Positions 1 through 9,230 of a DNA stretch of 64,000 nucleotides are shown one piece after another; position 1 is the stretch's first letter; every line of letters starts with the position of its first letter. The DNA lies in NCBI GenBank assembly GCA_030015575.1, contig JASDDO010000006.1:319658361-319722360 (forward strand), in the 5' to 3' direction. This DNA is from Agapanthus africanus (Eukaryota; Streptophyta; Magnoliopsida; Asparagales; Amaryllidaceae). The position numbers and the translations under genes were made by a program. The notes under the pieces are model-generated. The model saw nothing but the letters and a program-made list of their open reading frames with translations, was not told the origin of the DNA and ran no database searches.

Positions 1-124
1 AATTCCCAGATTGCCCTAAAAGCGGTTCAATATTGACCCTTGTATACAATCCACGGGCACGAATAAATATTTCCCTAACAAAGTCCCACAAGTGACTAGG
101 GATATGCTCGCACGGTGAACAACC

Positions 125-337
125 CTTGTAAGTCCTCTCGACTTATAAGGAGAAAATACTCTTATAAGATCCTTACGACTTATAAGAAACCATACACTTA
201 AGACTCCTCACGATTCTTAAGGAGAAAACGCACCTACGAGATCCTCACGACTCATAGGGAGAAATACCTTTATGAGACCCTTACGGCTCATGAAATCAAA
301 AGCCTTAGTCGACGGGATCCTAACCCTGTTTACTAAG
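125..337 (+). repeat. Six-hairpin stem-loop cassette (unit 0, first)
   Basis: Consecutive short stem-loops share similar loops (TCCTCTCGA, ATCCTTACGA, ATCCTCACGA) and have different arms: CTTGTAAG/CTTATAAG, CTTATAAG/CTTATAAG, CTTAAGA/TCTTAAG, CCTACGAG/CTCATAGG, TTTATGAG/CTCATGAA, and a final longer hairpin around ATCCTAA with arms CTTAGT and ACTAAG. Most pairs are linked by a GGAGAAA-type spacer. The same order of six is found in all nine cassettes of the window. Function unknown. Confidence 0.75.
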
Positions 338-429
338 CCACCTTTGTTCGGTATCGACGGAGGCAAATGATGATTCGCTCCTGGCAATATCCCAGTTGTA
401 GCGATGTTGATTCCTAAACCGGTATCAAA

Positions 430-690
430 TCCCAAACTCGCAGCGAAAGTCAGCGAGCCACAAATGCAAATGAAATAGCCGAAATGATGGAGCAACTTGC
501 AACAAAATCAGCAAGTAAAAATGTATGCATACAAAAACAGCCGAAATGATTGGGCAACTCGCAATAAAAAGCAGCGAGTAAAAAGAAAATAGCTGAAATG
601 ATTGGGCACCGCGAAAAATAGCCGAAATGGTTGGGCAATCGCGACTTTCGCGATACAAAAAGCTGAAATGTTAGAGCATCGCGGAAAGAA
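430..690 (+). repeat. GCGAG-type hairpin repeats
   Basis: Degenerate units of about 45-60 bp built on GCCGAAATGATTGGGCA followed by a hairpin. Arms alternate in compensating form: ACTCGC/GCGAGT, ACTTGC/GCAAGT and TCGCGA/TCGCGA, with A-rich loops. Homologous blocks lie at 13430-13800 and 53400-53710. Long open frames on the minus strand across these blocks come from repeats lacking stops. Confidence 0.65.
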
Positions 691-1089
691 AACAAAAATA
701 TACATATGAATGAAACTTTTGCCCTACAGGTAAGTCCACACTGACCCTTGTATACAATCCATGGGCATAAACAAAAAGGGAACCATATTGTCCCACCAGG
801 CTCCGTCAAAGGGAAGCCAGATATCAGTGGCTACATCTACAAGCCTAGAAATCAACAACAACGTTCTTCCTCTCCCCAGCAGGAAGCAGACACGATATCA
901 ACAAATAGAGCCATGGCAAAGTCCCTAGTTCAAAATCTCGACGGTTCACAGTCATCCCAGAGACTACCCCGGAATCATGGCAAAGTCCCCTAGTTCCAAA
1001 TCTCGACGATTCACAGAAAGCATAGAGATTACCAACGGCGCTTCTCCTCACTCCAACAGGATGCAGATGCGACGTCAACAAATGACCCC

Positions 1090-1975
1090 CAAGGAAATCA
1101 GTGTCCTCGATAAAGATCTTGATTCAGGGAAATCAGCGTCCTTGACGAGAGCATCTCGATTCGCGTAGACCCGCAAGGAAATCAGTGTCTTTGTAGGAAT
1201 ACCTCGATTCATCTCAACTCCGAGGAAATCAGTGTCCTTGGACAATACCTCGATTCAGGGAAATCAATGTCCTTGGCGAGAGCATCTCGATTCGCGTCGA
1301 CCCGCAAGGAAATCAGTGTCTTTGCAGGAATATCTCGATTCATCTCAACCCCCAGGGAAATCAGTGTCCTTGGCAAATACCTCGATTCAGGGAAATCAGC
1401 GTCCTTGACGAGAGCATCTCGATTCGCATCGACCCGTAAGGAAATCAGTATCTTTGCAGGAATACCTCGATTTGTCTCAACTCCGAGGAAATCAGTGTCC
1501 TTGGCAAAACCTCGATTCAGGGAAATCAGCGTCCTTGGCAAGAGCATCTCGATTCGCGTCGACCCGCAAGGAAATCAGTGTCTTTGCAGGAATACCTCAA
1601 TTCGTCTCAACTCCAAGGAAATCAGTGTCCTTGACAAAGATCTCAATTCAGGGAAATCAACATCCTTGACGAGAGCATCTCGATTCACGTCGACCCGCAA
1701 GGAAATCAGTGTCTTTGCAGGAATACCTCGATTCGTTTCAACCCCAAGGAAATTAGTGTCCTTAGAAAAAACCTCGATTCAGGGAAATCAGCGTCCTTGA
1801 CGAGATCATCTCGATTCGCGTCGACCCGCAAGGTAATCGGTGTCTTTGCAGGAATCTCTCGATTCGTTTCAACTACGAGGAAATCAGCATCCTTGGCAAA
1901 TACCTCGATTCAGGGAAATCAACATCCTTGATGAGAACATCTCAATTCGCGCCGACTCGTAGAGAAATCAGTGTC
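1090..1975 (+). repeat. Tandem array, about 131-bp unit, seven copies
   Basis: The motif GAAATCAGTGTCTTTG recurs at about 1179, 1310, 1442, 1572, 1703, 1834 and 1965, a spacing of 130-132 bp. Each unit is made of three or four related sub-units of the form aggaaatcagtgtcctt followed by a CTCGATTC hairpin-like stretch. The likely source is a single sub-unit such as the one at about 34120-34160 in unit 1. The array is absent from units 1 and 2, so the expansion is specific to unit 0. The 177-codon open frame at 1267-1800 lies wholly inside the array and is not counted as a gene. Confidence 0.85.
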
Positions 1976-2810
1976 TCTGCAGGAATATACGACGTCAGCA
2001 AAGCGGAGCCACGGCAGAGTACCTAGTTCCAAATCTCGATGGTTCACAGACAACCTAGAGACTACCTCAACGTTCGTCTCGATACAGCAGACGCGATGTC
2101 ACCCCAGCGTTCTTCCTCCAACAAGATGCAGACGCGACACCAACAACGGAGCCATGGCAAAGTCCCTAGTTCCAAGCATCGACGGTTCACCAACAACCTA
2201 GAGACAACCGTGACATTCGTCTCGATACAGTAGACGCAATGCCAGCAAACGAAGCCAAGGAAAATCCTTCACTTCAGGCTCTTGACGGCAACTCAAATAA
2301 GACCTGAAAAGACTATCGGAGATCATCCCACACCAGTGCGGAGTGGTCATGACTCATCGGGGCTCCAAAACTGAGCCTAACCTCAAGTAAAAAGCGACAT
2401 GGAACATCCCTAACGCTTGCTCTTTCGACGGTAATACCACCTGGAAGATTGCTTGAAGAAGTCTTGTCCAGCCCCCGAAGGGATCAGAGACACGACAGTC
2501 GCGGGGATACTCGAACAACAAGATTGTGCATCGAGGAATACACCAGCCAACACGACGGTGCGACATGTAGAAAACCCTAGTACCACAGATTCTAACGGAC
2601 TTCTATTAGCAGGAGTTAACTGTGACGTTAGGAAACCCTTGCGATAACTTCTCGACTCGTCTCGACTCGTAGGGAAAAGCCTTAGGTAATGGGGATAAGG
2701 ACCTGTTTCCTATGCACTGGGGCCCTGCAAGTCGGTCCAAGATAGACTCTTGCATACTATTCACGGGCCACACTCTCTAAAGTCGAATCTCGACAAGGGG
2801 GAAACAACCA

Positions 2811-3632
2811 CTTATGAGTCCTCTCGACTTATAAGCGGGAAAAATTCTCTTGTGTGATCCTTATGACTCTCAAGAGAAAATACATACTTAGGAATCCTCA
2901 CGACTCCTAGGGAGAAAATACACCTACGGGATCCTCTCGACTCGTAGGGAGAAAAGTCTTTATGAGACCCTCATGGCTCATAAAGTTGAAAAGTCTTAGG
3001 TGACATATCCTAACCCTGTCTCCTAAGCCATCACTGCCCTACAAAGAGGTCAAGATGGACTATCTATGGGTCACATTCCCCGAAGTCAAATATCGACAAG
3101 GAGGGAAACAACCATTTACAAGTCCTCTCGACTTGTAAGAGGGAAAAATTCTCTTGTGAGGTCCTTACGACTCTCAAGAGAAAATACACACTTAGGAGTC
3201 CTCACGACTCATAGAGAGAAAATACACCTACAGGATCCTCTCGACTCGCAGGGAGAAAAGTCTTTATGAGACCCTCATGGCTCATAAAGTTGAAAAGTCT
3301 TAGGTGACAGATCCTAACCCTGTCTCCTAAGCCATCGCTGCTCTACAAGGAGGTCAACATGGACTATCTGCGGGCCACATTTGCCAAAGCCACATTCACC
3401 AATGAAATAAAGAAGCTACTTACGGGTCCTCACGATTCGTAAGGAAAATACCCGAGTGAGATCCTTACTACTCACGGAGGCGATGAACACTTAGAAATCC
3501 TCACGATTTCTAGGGAGAAAATACACCTACGGGATCCTCTCAACTCGTAGGAAGAAAAATCTTTATGAGACCCTCACGGCTCATAAAGTTGGAAAGTCTT
3601 AGGTTACAAGGACTCCAAAACTTGTCCCCTAA
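2811..3632 (+). repeat. Three tandem stem-loop cassettes, about 303-bp period
   Basis: Cassettes at 2811-3027, 3116-3331 and 3419-3632, each with six hairpins in the same order as elsewhere. Compensation between tandem copies is clear. The first hairpin has arms CTTATGAG/CTTATAAG, then TTACAAG/CTTGTAA, then CTTACGGG/TTCGTAAG. The third has CTTAGGA/TCCTAAG in one copy and CTTAGAAA/TTTCTAGG in another. The sixth changes from CTTAGGTGACAG/CTGTCTCCTAAG to a version with ACAAG/CTTGT. Units 1 and 2 have a single cassette at this position. Confidence 0.8.
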
Positions 3633-3665
3633 GCCCTCAATTTTATGGTCACACATTACTTTGCA

Positions 3666-3703
3666 CTACTTCACCCACGTACATGCTTACGTGGGCAAAG
3701 TAG
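3666..3703 (+). other. Hairpin abutting LTR1
   Basis: Arms CTACTTCACCCACGTA (3666-3681) and TACGTGGGCAAAGTAG (3688-3703) pair at 14 of 16 positions around a 6-nt loop. The stem ends exactly at the first base of the LTR. The same structure precedes LTR2 (34817-34854), and a different-sequence hairpin lies just before the proposed LTR3 start. This is where the plus-strand primer (polypurine tract) should be, but the tract is short and interrupted. Confidence 0.6.
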
Positions 3704-3787
3704 TGGGGAACATTTGTTCCCGCCAAAATTTTCGGCCAAGAGCTACTTGTTCTCTTACAAAAGGGGGAGAATCCTCAAAAAACAGGC

Positions 3788-4100
3788 ATCACGTGCTCGC
3801 ACGTAATCGGAAGTCACGTGCTAGCACGTGAGGGTTTCCTGGGGATTCTATTGAAGTAAGAATTAAATTCTAATCAAACAGGAGTCACGTGCCCACACGT
3901 GATAGGCCTTTAAACCCACTAAAAGTGAATTAAAAGGATAATAAAACAGCAAGGAAAAACCCCAATGGGGTATCACGTGTCCACACGTGACCAAGGGTCA
4001 CGTGCTGACACGTGATAATTCCTGAAGTTCTTTAAAACAACAGAATTAAATTCTGGTTAAAAGCTTAAACTGTGGGGTCACGTACCCACACGTAATAGGC
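3788..4100 (+). promoter_or_regulatory. G-box hairpin cluster 1, upstream of the first TATA box
   Basis: Six copies of a structure in which TCACGTG and CACGTGA flank a 4-nt spacer (for example spacers CTAG, CCCA, TCCA, CTGA); the sixth copy is decayed. CACGTG is the core G-box bound by plant bZIP and bHLH factors. The pairs therefore form both dense binding sites in DNA and hairpins in RNA. Regulation by light, abscisic acid or stress is an inference. Confidence 0.6.
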
Positions 4101-4445
4101 ATTTAAATCTTCTGAACTAATAGAATTAAATTCTAAATTAAGGGAAATCAAAAACCCTAATATTTTCTTAGATCTTTCCAAACAAAAAAATTGCGCTCTG
4201 TAAAGTGGAGCACCGTTGGATTAAAAATCCAATGGTGATTAAAAATCACCAATTTATAGAAAGATTCTATACAAGGAAAGATTTCCCTGAAATTTGCCAG
4301 GAATAACAGATAAAATATCTTTTGGATTAAAAATCCAATGATGAATAAAATTCACTGAGTGATCTAAAAGATCATGTTGATTACAAAATCAATTGAAATC
4401 TTTTAATGAAAGATTGACTAAACAAACTGATTCTTTTCTTTCTTC

Positions 4446-4453
4446 TATAAATA
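4446..4453 (+). promoter_or_regulatory. TATA box 1 of LTR1
   Basis: TATAAATA inside CTATAAATAGGAGCC, about 350-650 bp downstream of the G-box cluster. It is followed by a purine-rich leader starting near 4475, as expected for an LTR U3/R boundary. Confidence 0.65.
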
Positions 4454-5197
4454 GGAGCCAAGAAGAAAAAAAAGGAGGATACAACAAGAAGAGAGAGAAC
4501 ACAAAAAAAAAGAGAATTTAATTCTCTAGAGAGAAAAAAAGTTCTCTTGAGAAAAGAAAGAAACCCTATGTGAGAAAGGGAAAGAGATCATAAGTCCCAC
4601 GAAACAAAAAAGAGAATTTAATTATCAAACTAAGAGTTCAACTCTTCTTAATAAGAACTTAGTTCTTCCTCTGGTTGAAGATCTGCAGAAGCAGATCTCC
4701 CCATAAGTTGAGAATTTAATTCTCATCGGAGAGATTCTGCCATGCAGATCCAAAACTTAGAGGGAGAATTGAGTTTAAAGAATTTAATTCTTCCAAATAC
4801 ATAGGAATTTAATTCCTCCAAATAAAATTAGGGTTTAACCCTACAAAAGAATTTAATTCTTAAACAAGAAACTAAAACTCTCCATGCACGTAAAATAAAT
4901 CAGTATCCAACCTGATAACGTGTGTCTGATCCCGCCAAAAATTTCTGTGCAAAAGAGCCCAAGGTATCAAATGGCAGTGATACGCTTATGAAAATGCGAA
5001 CCAGTATTTTCCGGGATATTTTTTTGACAAACTCCCGAATGAGAAACAGCTAAATTATGATGGAATCGAAAGCGTCTCGAAAAACCCTTCGATTTGATAT
5101 ATTATGGGCTTCATAATTCATCCGGGATCAAAAGTTAAGAGCAAATATGCTATGCACTGTTCCCTGATTAAAAATCAGGAATTACCTCAATGAGGTA

Positions 5198-5412
5198 TCA
5201 CGTGCTCACACGTGACCAATGGTCACGTGTTGACACGTGATAGTTAAAATAGAAATAAAAACAAACGGCTGAAGGAGGACCCAATTGGGGGTCACGTGCT
5301 CACACATGACCAATGGTCACGTGCTCACACGTGATAGAAATAAAAACAAACGGCCGAAGGGGAACCAAATGGGGGTCACGTGCTCACACGTGACCAAGTG
5401 TCACGTGCCAGC
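5198..5412 (+). promoter_or_regulatory. G-box hairpin cluster 2
   Basis: Six paired CACGTG hairpins with spacers CTCA, TTGA or CCAG, arranged as three close doublets, upstream of the second TATA box. The cluster is nearly duplicated in LTR2 at 35128-35352. Confidence 0.6.
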
Positions 5413-5735
5413 ACGTGACAGGCTTTGAAAGCCTTACAGTTTAATAGAATTAAAATTTTAAATTTCTCTAAATCTTTTCAAATGGAAAAGGATTATGGGG
5501 ACCGTTGGATTAAAAATCCAAGGGTGATTAAAAATCACCAATTTATGAAAAGATTTTAGACAAGAAAAGATTTCCCTAAAAATCTCACCAGAAATAACAA
5601 ACATAATATCTTTGGATTTAAAATCCAACGGTGAATAAAATTCACTGTGTGATCTAAAGGATCATATTAATTATGAAAACAAACAAAATCTTTCAATGAA
5701 AGATTTACTAAACAAATTGATTCTTTTCTTTCTCC

Positions 5736-5743
5736 TATAAATA
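5736..5743 (+). promoter_or_regulatory. TATA box 2 of LTR1
   Basis: TATAAATA in CCTATAAATAGGAACC, with the same position relative to palindromes and leader as the box at 4446. Confidence 0.65.
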
Positions 5744-5809
5744 GGAACCAAGAAGAGAAGAGAAAAGGATTGACTTTTTTAGGAGATAACAATAACAGAG
5801 AGAGAAAAA

Positions 5810-6365
5810 AGAGGAGAATTTAATTCTCAAGAAAGAAAACCCTAGGTGAGAAAAGAAAGGGGATCAAAACTTCAAACAGAGAATTTAATTCTCAAATCCA
5901 AGAGTTTAACTCTTCTGCACAAAAGAACTTAATTCTTCTTCTGGTTGAAAATCTGCAAAGAGCACATCTCCCCATAAGTTGATAATTTAATTCTCATCGG
6001 GTTGAGATCCTGCCATGCAGATCCAAAAATTAGAGGGGGAATTGAGTTTAGAGAATTCAATTCTCCCAAAACAAAATTAGAGTTTAACCCTATATGAGAA
6101 TTTAATTCTCCCAAAACAAAATCAAGGTTTAACCCTAACTGAGAATTTAATTCTCTCAAATTACAGGAATTTAATTCCTCCAAGACAGAACTAGGGTTTC
6201 ACCCTGTACAAGAATTTAATTCTTTTACATATATGGGAATTTAATTTCTCTAAAAGAAAATTAGGGTTTAACCCTACATAAGAATTTAATTCTTTCACAA
6301 CAGGAATTTAATTCCTCCAAAATCATAATTAGGGTTTAACCCTATAAAGAATTTAATTCTTAAAG
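5810..6365 (+). repeat. Array of small TTTAA-centred palindromes in the LTR leader
   Basis: More than twenty odd palindromes with arms that vary but always match: GAGAATT/AATTCTC, AGAGTT/AACTCT, AGGGTT/AACCCT, GGAATT/AATTCC, AAGAATT/AATTCTT, each around a single central T. The same kind of array occupies 4505-4870 after the first TATA box. Because it follows the TATA boxes it should be transcribed. No coding role is seen. Confidence 0.75.
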
Positions 6366-6408
6366 AAATAAAGGTACTTGAAAGATTTCCATGCATGCAA
6401 AAGAATAA

Positions 6409-6870
6409 GGTCACGTGTCCCCACGTGACCCCTGAAAAGATCCCCAAAAATGAGAAAGAAAGAGCTCAGAGCAACGCCTCACGTGCTCCACGTGACCCTC
6501 GAAACACAGAAAGAAAAAGCAAAAGAAATGAAAGCTTTGGGCGCTCTCACATGTTACCACGTGACCCCTTGGCAAACGCTTTAACAGTCAGCGCATAAAT
6601 TCCCATCACGTGTCAACACGTGATGCTCAAAATTAAAAATATATAAAAAGTGTTTAACACTTAATTGCAGAACGAAGAAAAGGGATCTGGTCCTACCTTT
6701 GGGCGCCCTCACATGTCCACACGTGACCCTTCTTTCTTTAGTGTTTAACACTAATTTGGGGATTATATTTCCATTGTTTAACATTGATTGTCTTTTAGTG
6801 TTTAACACTAATTTGAGAGTTCTACCTCCGGTGTTTAACACTGTTGTTCTTTAGTGTTTAACACTACTTT
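6409..6870 (+). repeat. G-box hairpin cluster 3 and GTGTTTAACAC palindromes
   Basis: Five CACGTG/CATGTG hairpins (6409-6730), some with perfect arms such as GGTCACGTG/CACGTGACC. They are followed by about six copies of AGTGTT/AACACT palindromes with a central T (6648-6866). Truncated LTR pieces at 58.8 kb, 60.3-60.6 kb and, inverted, 63.8-63.9 kb carry the same palindromes. Confidence 0.65.
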
Positions 6871-7279
6871 TAGCCAAATTGGCTAATTCTCCAGAGGCAA
6901 AGGTCCCTCCTCCAAATGAATCTCAAAATTGAGAAAATCAAAGATAAAAATGTTGCCAAAGCCCTCCAACTCTCGTTTAGCATTGCTAAATAGCATGGGC
7001 TCGAATCCAGACAAATGTCTAATGGTCCAACAAAGGGCTAACACTTCAAATTCAATTGGACTTAGCCCAAGTTGGCCATAAGTCCTCAACTCAGACTCAA
7101 CTGAGCCAATGTGCTCACAATATAATTAACTAATCTTAGTTCCAAATTAGACTACAGATCACTTAATCCACCTTGGTTCAAGGGGACATCTCTTCACTCC
7201 TTTGATATTTGTCGTTGTAATTCCTCAGCGTCTTCAAAGAGGTGACGGGTCCCGATAACCACACATTTGACGGACTGTG

Positions 7280-7610
7280 GGGTCCCTTTAAACCCACGGA
7301 CTACGATGTCCTTAACCTTGACCGGGATGTCTTTAAACTAACAATGGACCACCATGTCTTTAAACTGGTAATGGACCACCATGTCCTTAAACTAGTAATC
7401 AACCGCAATGTCCCTAAACTAAACAATGGAGCCCAAATGCTCTTTTGTTGAATCTAAACGATCCCGTTAAGTTGATCTTAGTCTGAAATGAGACTAACGT
7501 ATTCTTAACAAACGGTTAAGTTGATCTTAGTCTGAAATGAGACTAACGTATCCTTAACAAACGTTTAAGTTGATCTTAGTCTCAAATAAGACTAACGTAT
7601 CCTTAAACCA
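7280..7610 (+). repeat. Tandem minisatellites in the LTR 3' part
   Basis: At 7290-7425 there are 30-45-bp units of the form gac(t)acgatgtccttaa; the same family reaches a clean 45-bp period in the inverted LTR at 63080-63330. At 7466-7610 there are three units of about 48 bp, each with a TTAGTCT/AGACTAA hairpin and ending ACGTATCCTTAAC. Copy number differs between LTRs. Confidence 0.7.
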
Positions 7611-8022
7611 ACCCCCAAACCCAAATCTAAGAATATACGGATTTGGACTAATCCACGTCCTACGGGCGACAACATAAATTAGTCTCCGTATACAATCCAC
7701 GGGCAACCACAAACAAAACAAACACCCACGACACGAAGTGACCATGTGGAGAAGGAGAAAGTTGTTACCGCGATGCGGTAACGTAAATAACTGCAGGGGC
7801 TTGCGCCTGCAGGGAAAAGCGTCCCCATAATCAAAACCCCTCAAACGAGGAGGGATCTGACGAAGTCTGCTACATCGGCCGCATCCGTTTAAACCTTCGA
7901 TACACGGTGCCATAAATCAACTTGGCATCTTCGAAGAGGTGGACGAATAGCACCAATTAGCATCTGCCCCCAGATTCAGGCAAGACGTCCAGTCTTCCCG
8001 ACTTCCGGCGGTAAACAGATTC

Positions 8023-8040
8023 TGGCACGCCCGGTGGGAC
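8023..8040 (+). other. Primer-binding site of unit 1
   Basis: TGGCACGCCCGGTGGGAC starts five bases after the LTR end (spacer GATTC) and begins with TGG, complementary to a tRNA CCA end. Unit 2 has the same site and spacing at 37231-37248. I could not assign the tRNA. Confidence 0.6.
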
Positions 8041-8167
8041 GATCTTCCTCTTTCCACTCCATATTTCGTGTGTCGTGTTCGCGAACGAATCGCGGTTTGC
8101 TATGGTTGCCTGTGGATTCGAGGTACTTAGATTTGGTGTCTTGCTCCGTGCAGAAGACAGAAGATCA

Positions 8168-9230
8168 ATGGCTTCAAATTGCACTAACTGCAATTGCAAC
8201 TCGCGCTCCGCCTCATCTGGAGGCATAGCCTACGGGCCCCAAGCGGCCTCCTTGTTCACGATGCCAGTAGACCAGGTGACTCAGGCCACCACCGGATTGT
8301 TCTTTGGGACTATGCTCCCACCGATGAGCTTCAACACCCCTGTACCAACACCAGAAGCTCCTAAGAAGTCGGTCTTTGATCGGCTTGGTACTACCGCGGC
8401 CCCTCTCAACGGGTCGTCCAGCTCCAGCGCCTCAGTCTTCGCCAGACTGGGCCAAAGTTCATGTGGGCCCATGATGAAGCCTGCAATCCCAGAAAAGGTT
8501 GTTCCGAAGAGGATAGCCATCCCTGCTCCTGAAGTCGTCAAGGCGGCTTCTCTTGCCAAAGAGTCGGTCTTTACAAGACTGACTATTCCGGCTCCCGTTC
8601 CTGCTCGAAGGTCTGTCTTTGACAGATTGGATACCGCTGCTCAAAAGATGTCAGTCTTCAAGAGACTAGCACCAGCGGCGCCTCATCTGGACAGGGGGCA
8701 AGACAAAGCCATCCCCATCACCGAACCAGCCCCAACAGCTCAACACGCTCGACGTCGCCACTGGCGCCGAGTAAGGAAGGCCGGGGGAAGCTCCCCCTCT
8801 GGGCTAACTCCACCAGCTCCAACGGTGGAAGTTAATGCTGCTGTTCCAACCGGGAACAGCTTTGAGTGCTGAACAAGGTACGCAGGAACTCGCCTACTGC
8901 CGTACTGAAAAGATCTCCACCACCGGTGGAGACTGTCACAGAAATAAAGCCGGAACAGTCCCTTCAGCGGCTGTCCTCTAAAATCTATAAGGTCTGGCGC
9001 CAAGTCCAAGACTCCGTGATGGATCAAGACTATTTCCACCGACAGAAAAAGATGAAGGTTCGGCAGGAGAATGACTACTCTGTCAAGCCACAAAAAGTGA
9101 CGGCTACTTGGGTGCCCACTACAACGGCCCCCTCAACTTCGACCGCCTACAAAAGAAGGAGGTCGGAGAAGATCCCTGCGTCTTTAGCAAATCGCAAAGA
9201 CACTGAATCTAAACGCCCCATGTCGGGGGC
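8168..9230 (+). pseudogene. N-terminal Gag extension with SVFxRL repeats
   Basis: The segment opens with a Cys cluster (NCTNCNCN). It then carries a Pro/Ala-rich region with five repeats of SVFxRL (SVFDRLG, SVFARLG, SVFTRLT, SVFDRLD, SVFKRLA) over about 8365-8670, then a basic region (RRNSPTAVLKRSPPP). One lost base near 8870 shifts the frame; unit 2 is intact there. I know no function for these repeats. Their regular spacing suggests short peptide docking motifs. Unit 2 keeps three, one altered to SIFSRLG and one to SVFTRRT. Confidence 0.65.

Larger units (their letters stand above)
1..3703 (+). other. 3' noncoding internal region of Tat-like unit 0 (partial)
   Basis: This is the tail of a Ty3/Gypsy Tat-like unit that begins outside the window. 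It matches the 3' regions of units 1 and 2 block by block: a stem-loop cassette, GCGAG hairpins, CAGCAGGATGCAG repeats, a block around 2240-2700, then more cassettes, ending at LTR1. I find no polymerase domains. Open frames here come from tandem repeats without stop codons and do not look like genes. It differs from the other units in carrying a 131-bp minisatellite (1090-1975) and three consecutive stem-loop cassettes instead of one next to the LTR. Confidence 0.75.
4930..6400 (+). repeat. Second copy of the promoter segment within LTR1
   Basis: From CCCGCCAAAAATTT at 4930 the sequence restarts the order seen from 3718: CACGTG hairpins, TTGGATT/AATCCAA and GGTGATT/AATCACC palindromes, a TATAAATA box and the TTTAA-palindrome leader. 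The first part (4930-5450) is closer to LTR2 (34861-35390) than to 3718-4100. LTR1 thus looks like two partial LTRs fused in tandem. Confidence 0.7.
3704..8017 (+). mobile_element. LTR1 of Tat-like elements (3' LTR of unit 0, 5' LTR of unit 1)
   Basis: Begins TGGGGAACA after a boundary hairpin and ends GTAAACA five bases before a primer-binding site, giving TG...CA ends and 4314 bp. It contains three clusters of CACGTG hairpins, two TATA boxes (4446 and 5736), A-rich leaders full of small palindromes, GTGTTTAACAC repeats and a tandem-repeat 3' part. It is nearly twice as long as LTR2 and LTR3 because its 5' half carries two versions of the promoter segment (3704-4925 and 4930-6400). The last 1.2 kb is shared with all the LTR pieces at 58-64 kb. 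No protein-coding sequence is recognised. Confidence 0.8.

Noticed and set aside
1267..1800. 177-codon open frame on the plus strand
   Set aside because: Lies wholly within the 131-bp tandem array; frames are open in several phases because the sub-unit has no stops.
125..3632. CRISPR-like regular spacing of short palindromic repeats
   Set aside because: The sequence is eukaryotic retroelement DNA. Here the loops are constant and the arms vary, the reverse of CRISPR repeats and spacers, and there are no cas genes.
8281..8559. Minus-strand frames opposite the Gag N-terminal region
   Set aside because: Shadow of the GC-rich sense coding region; the sense frame has recognisable conserved repeats.
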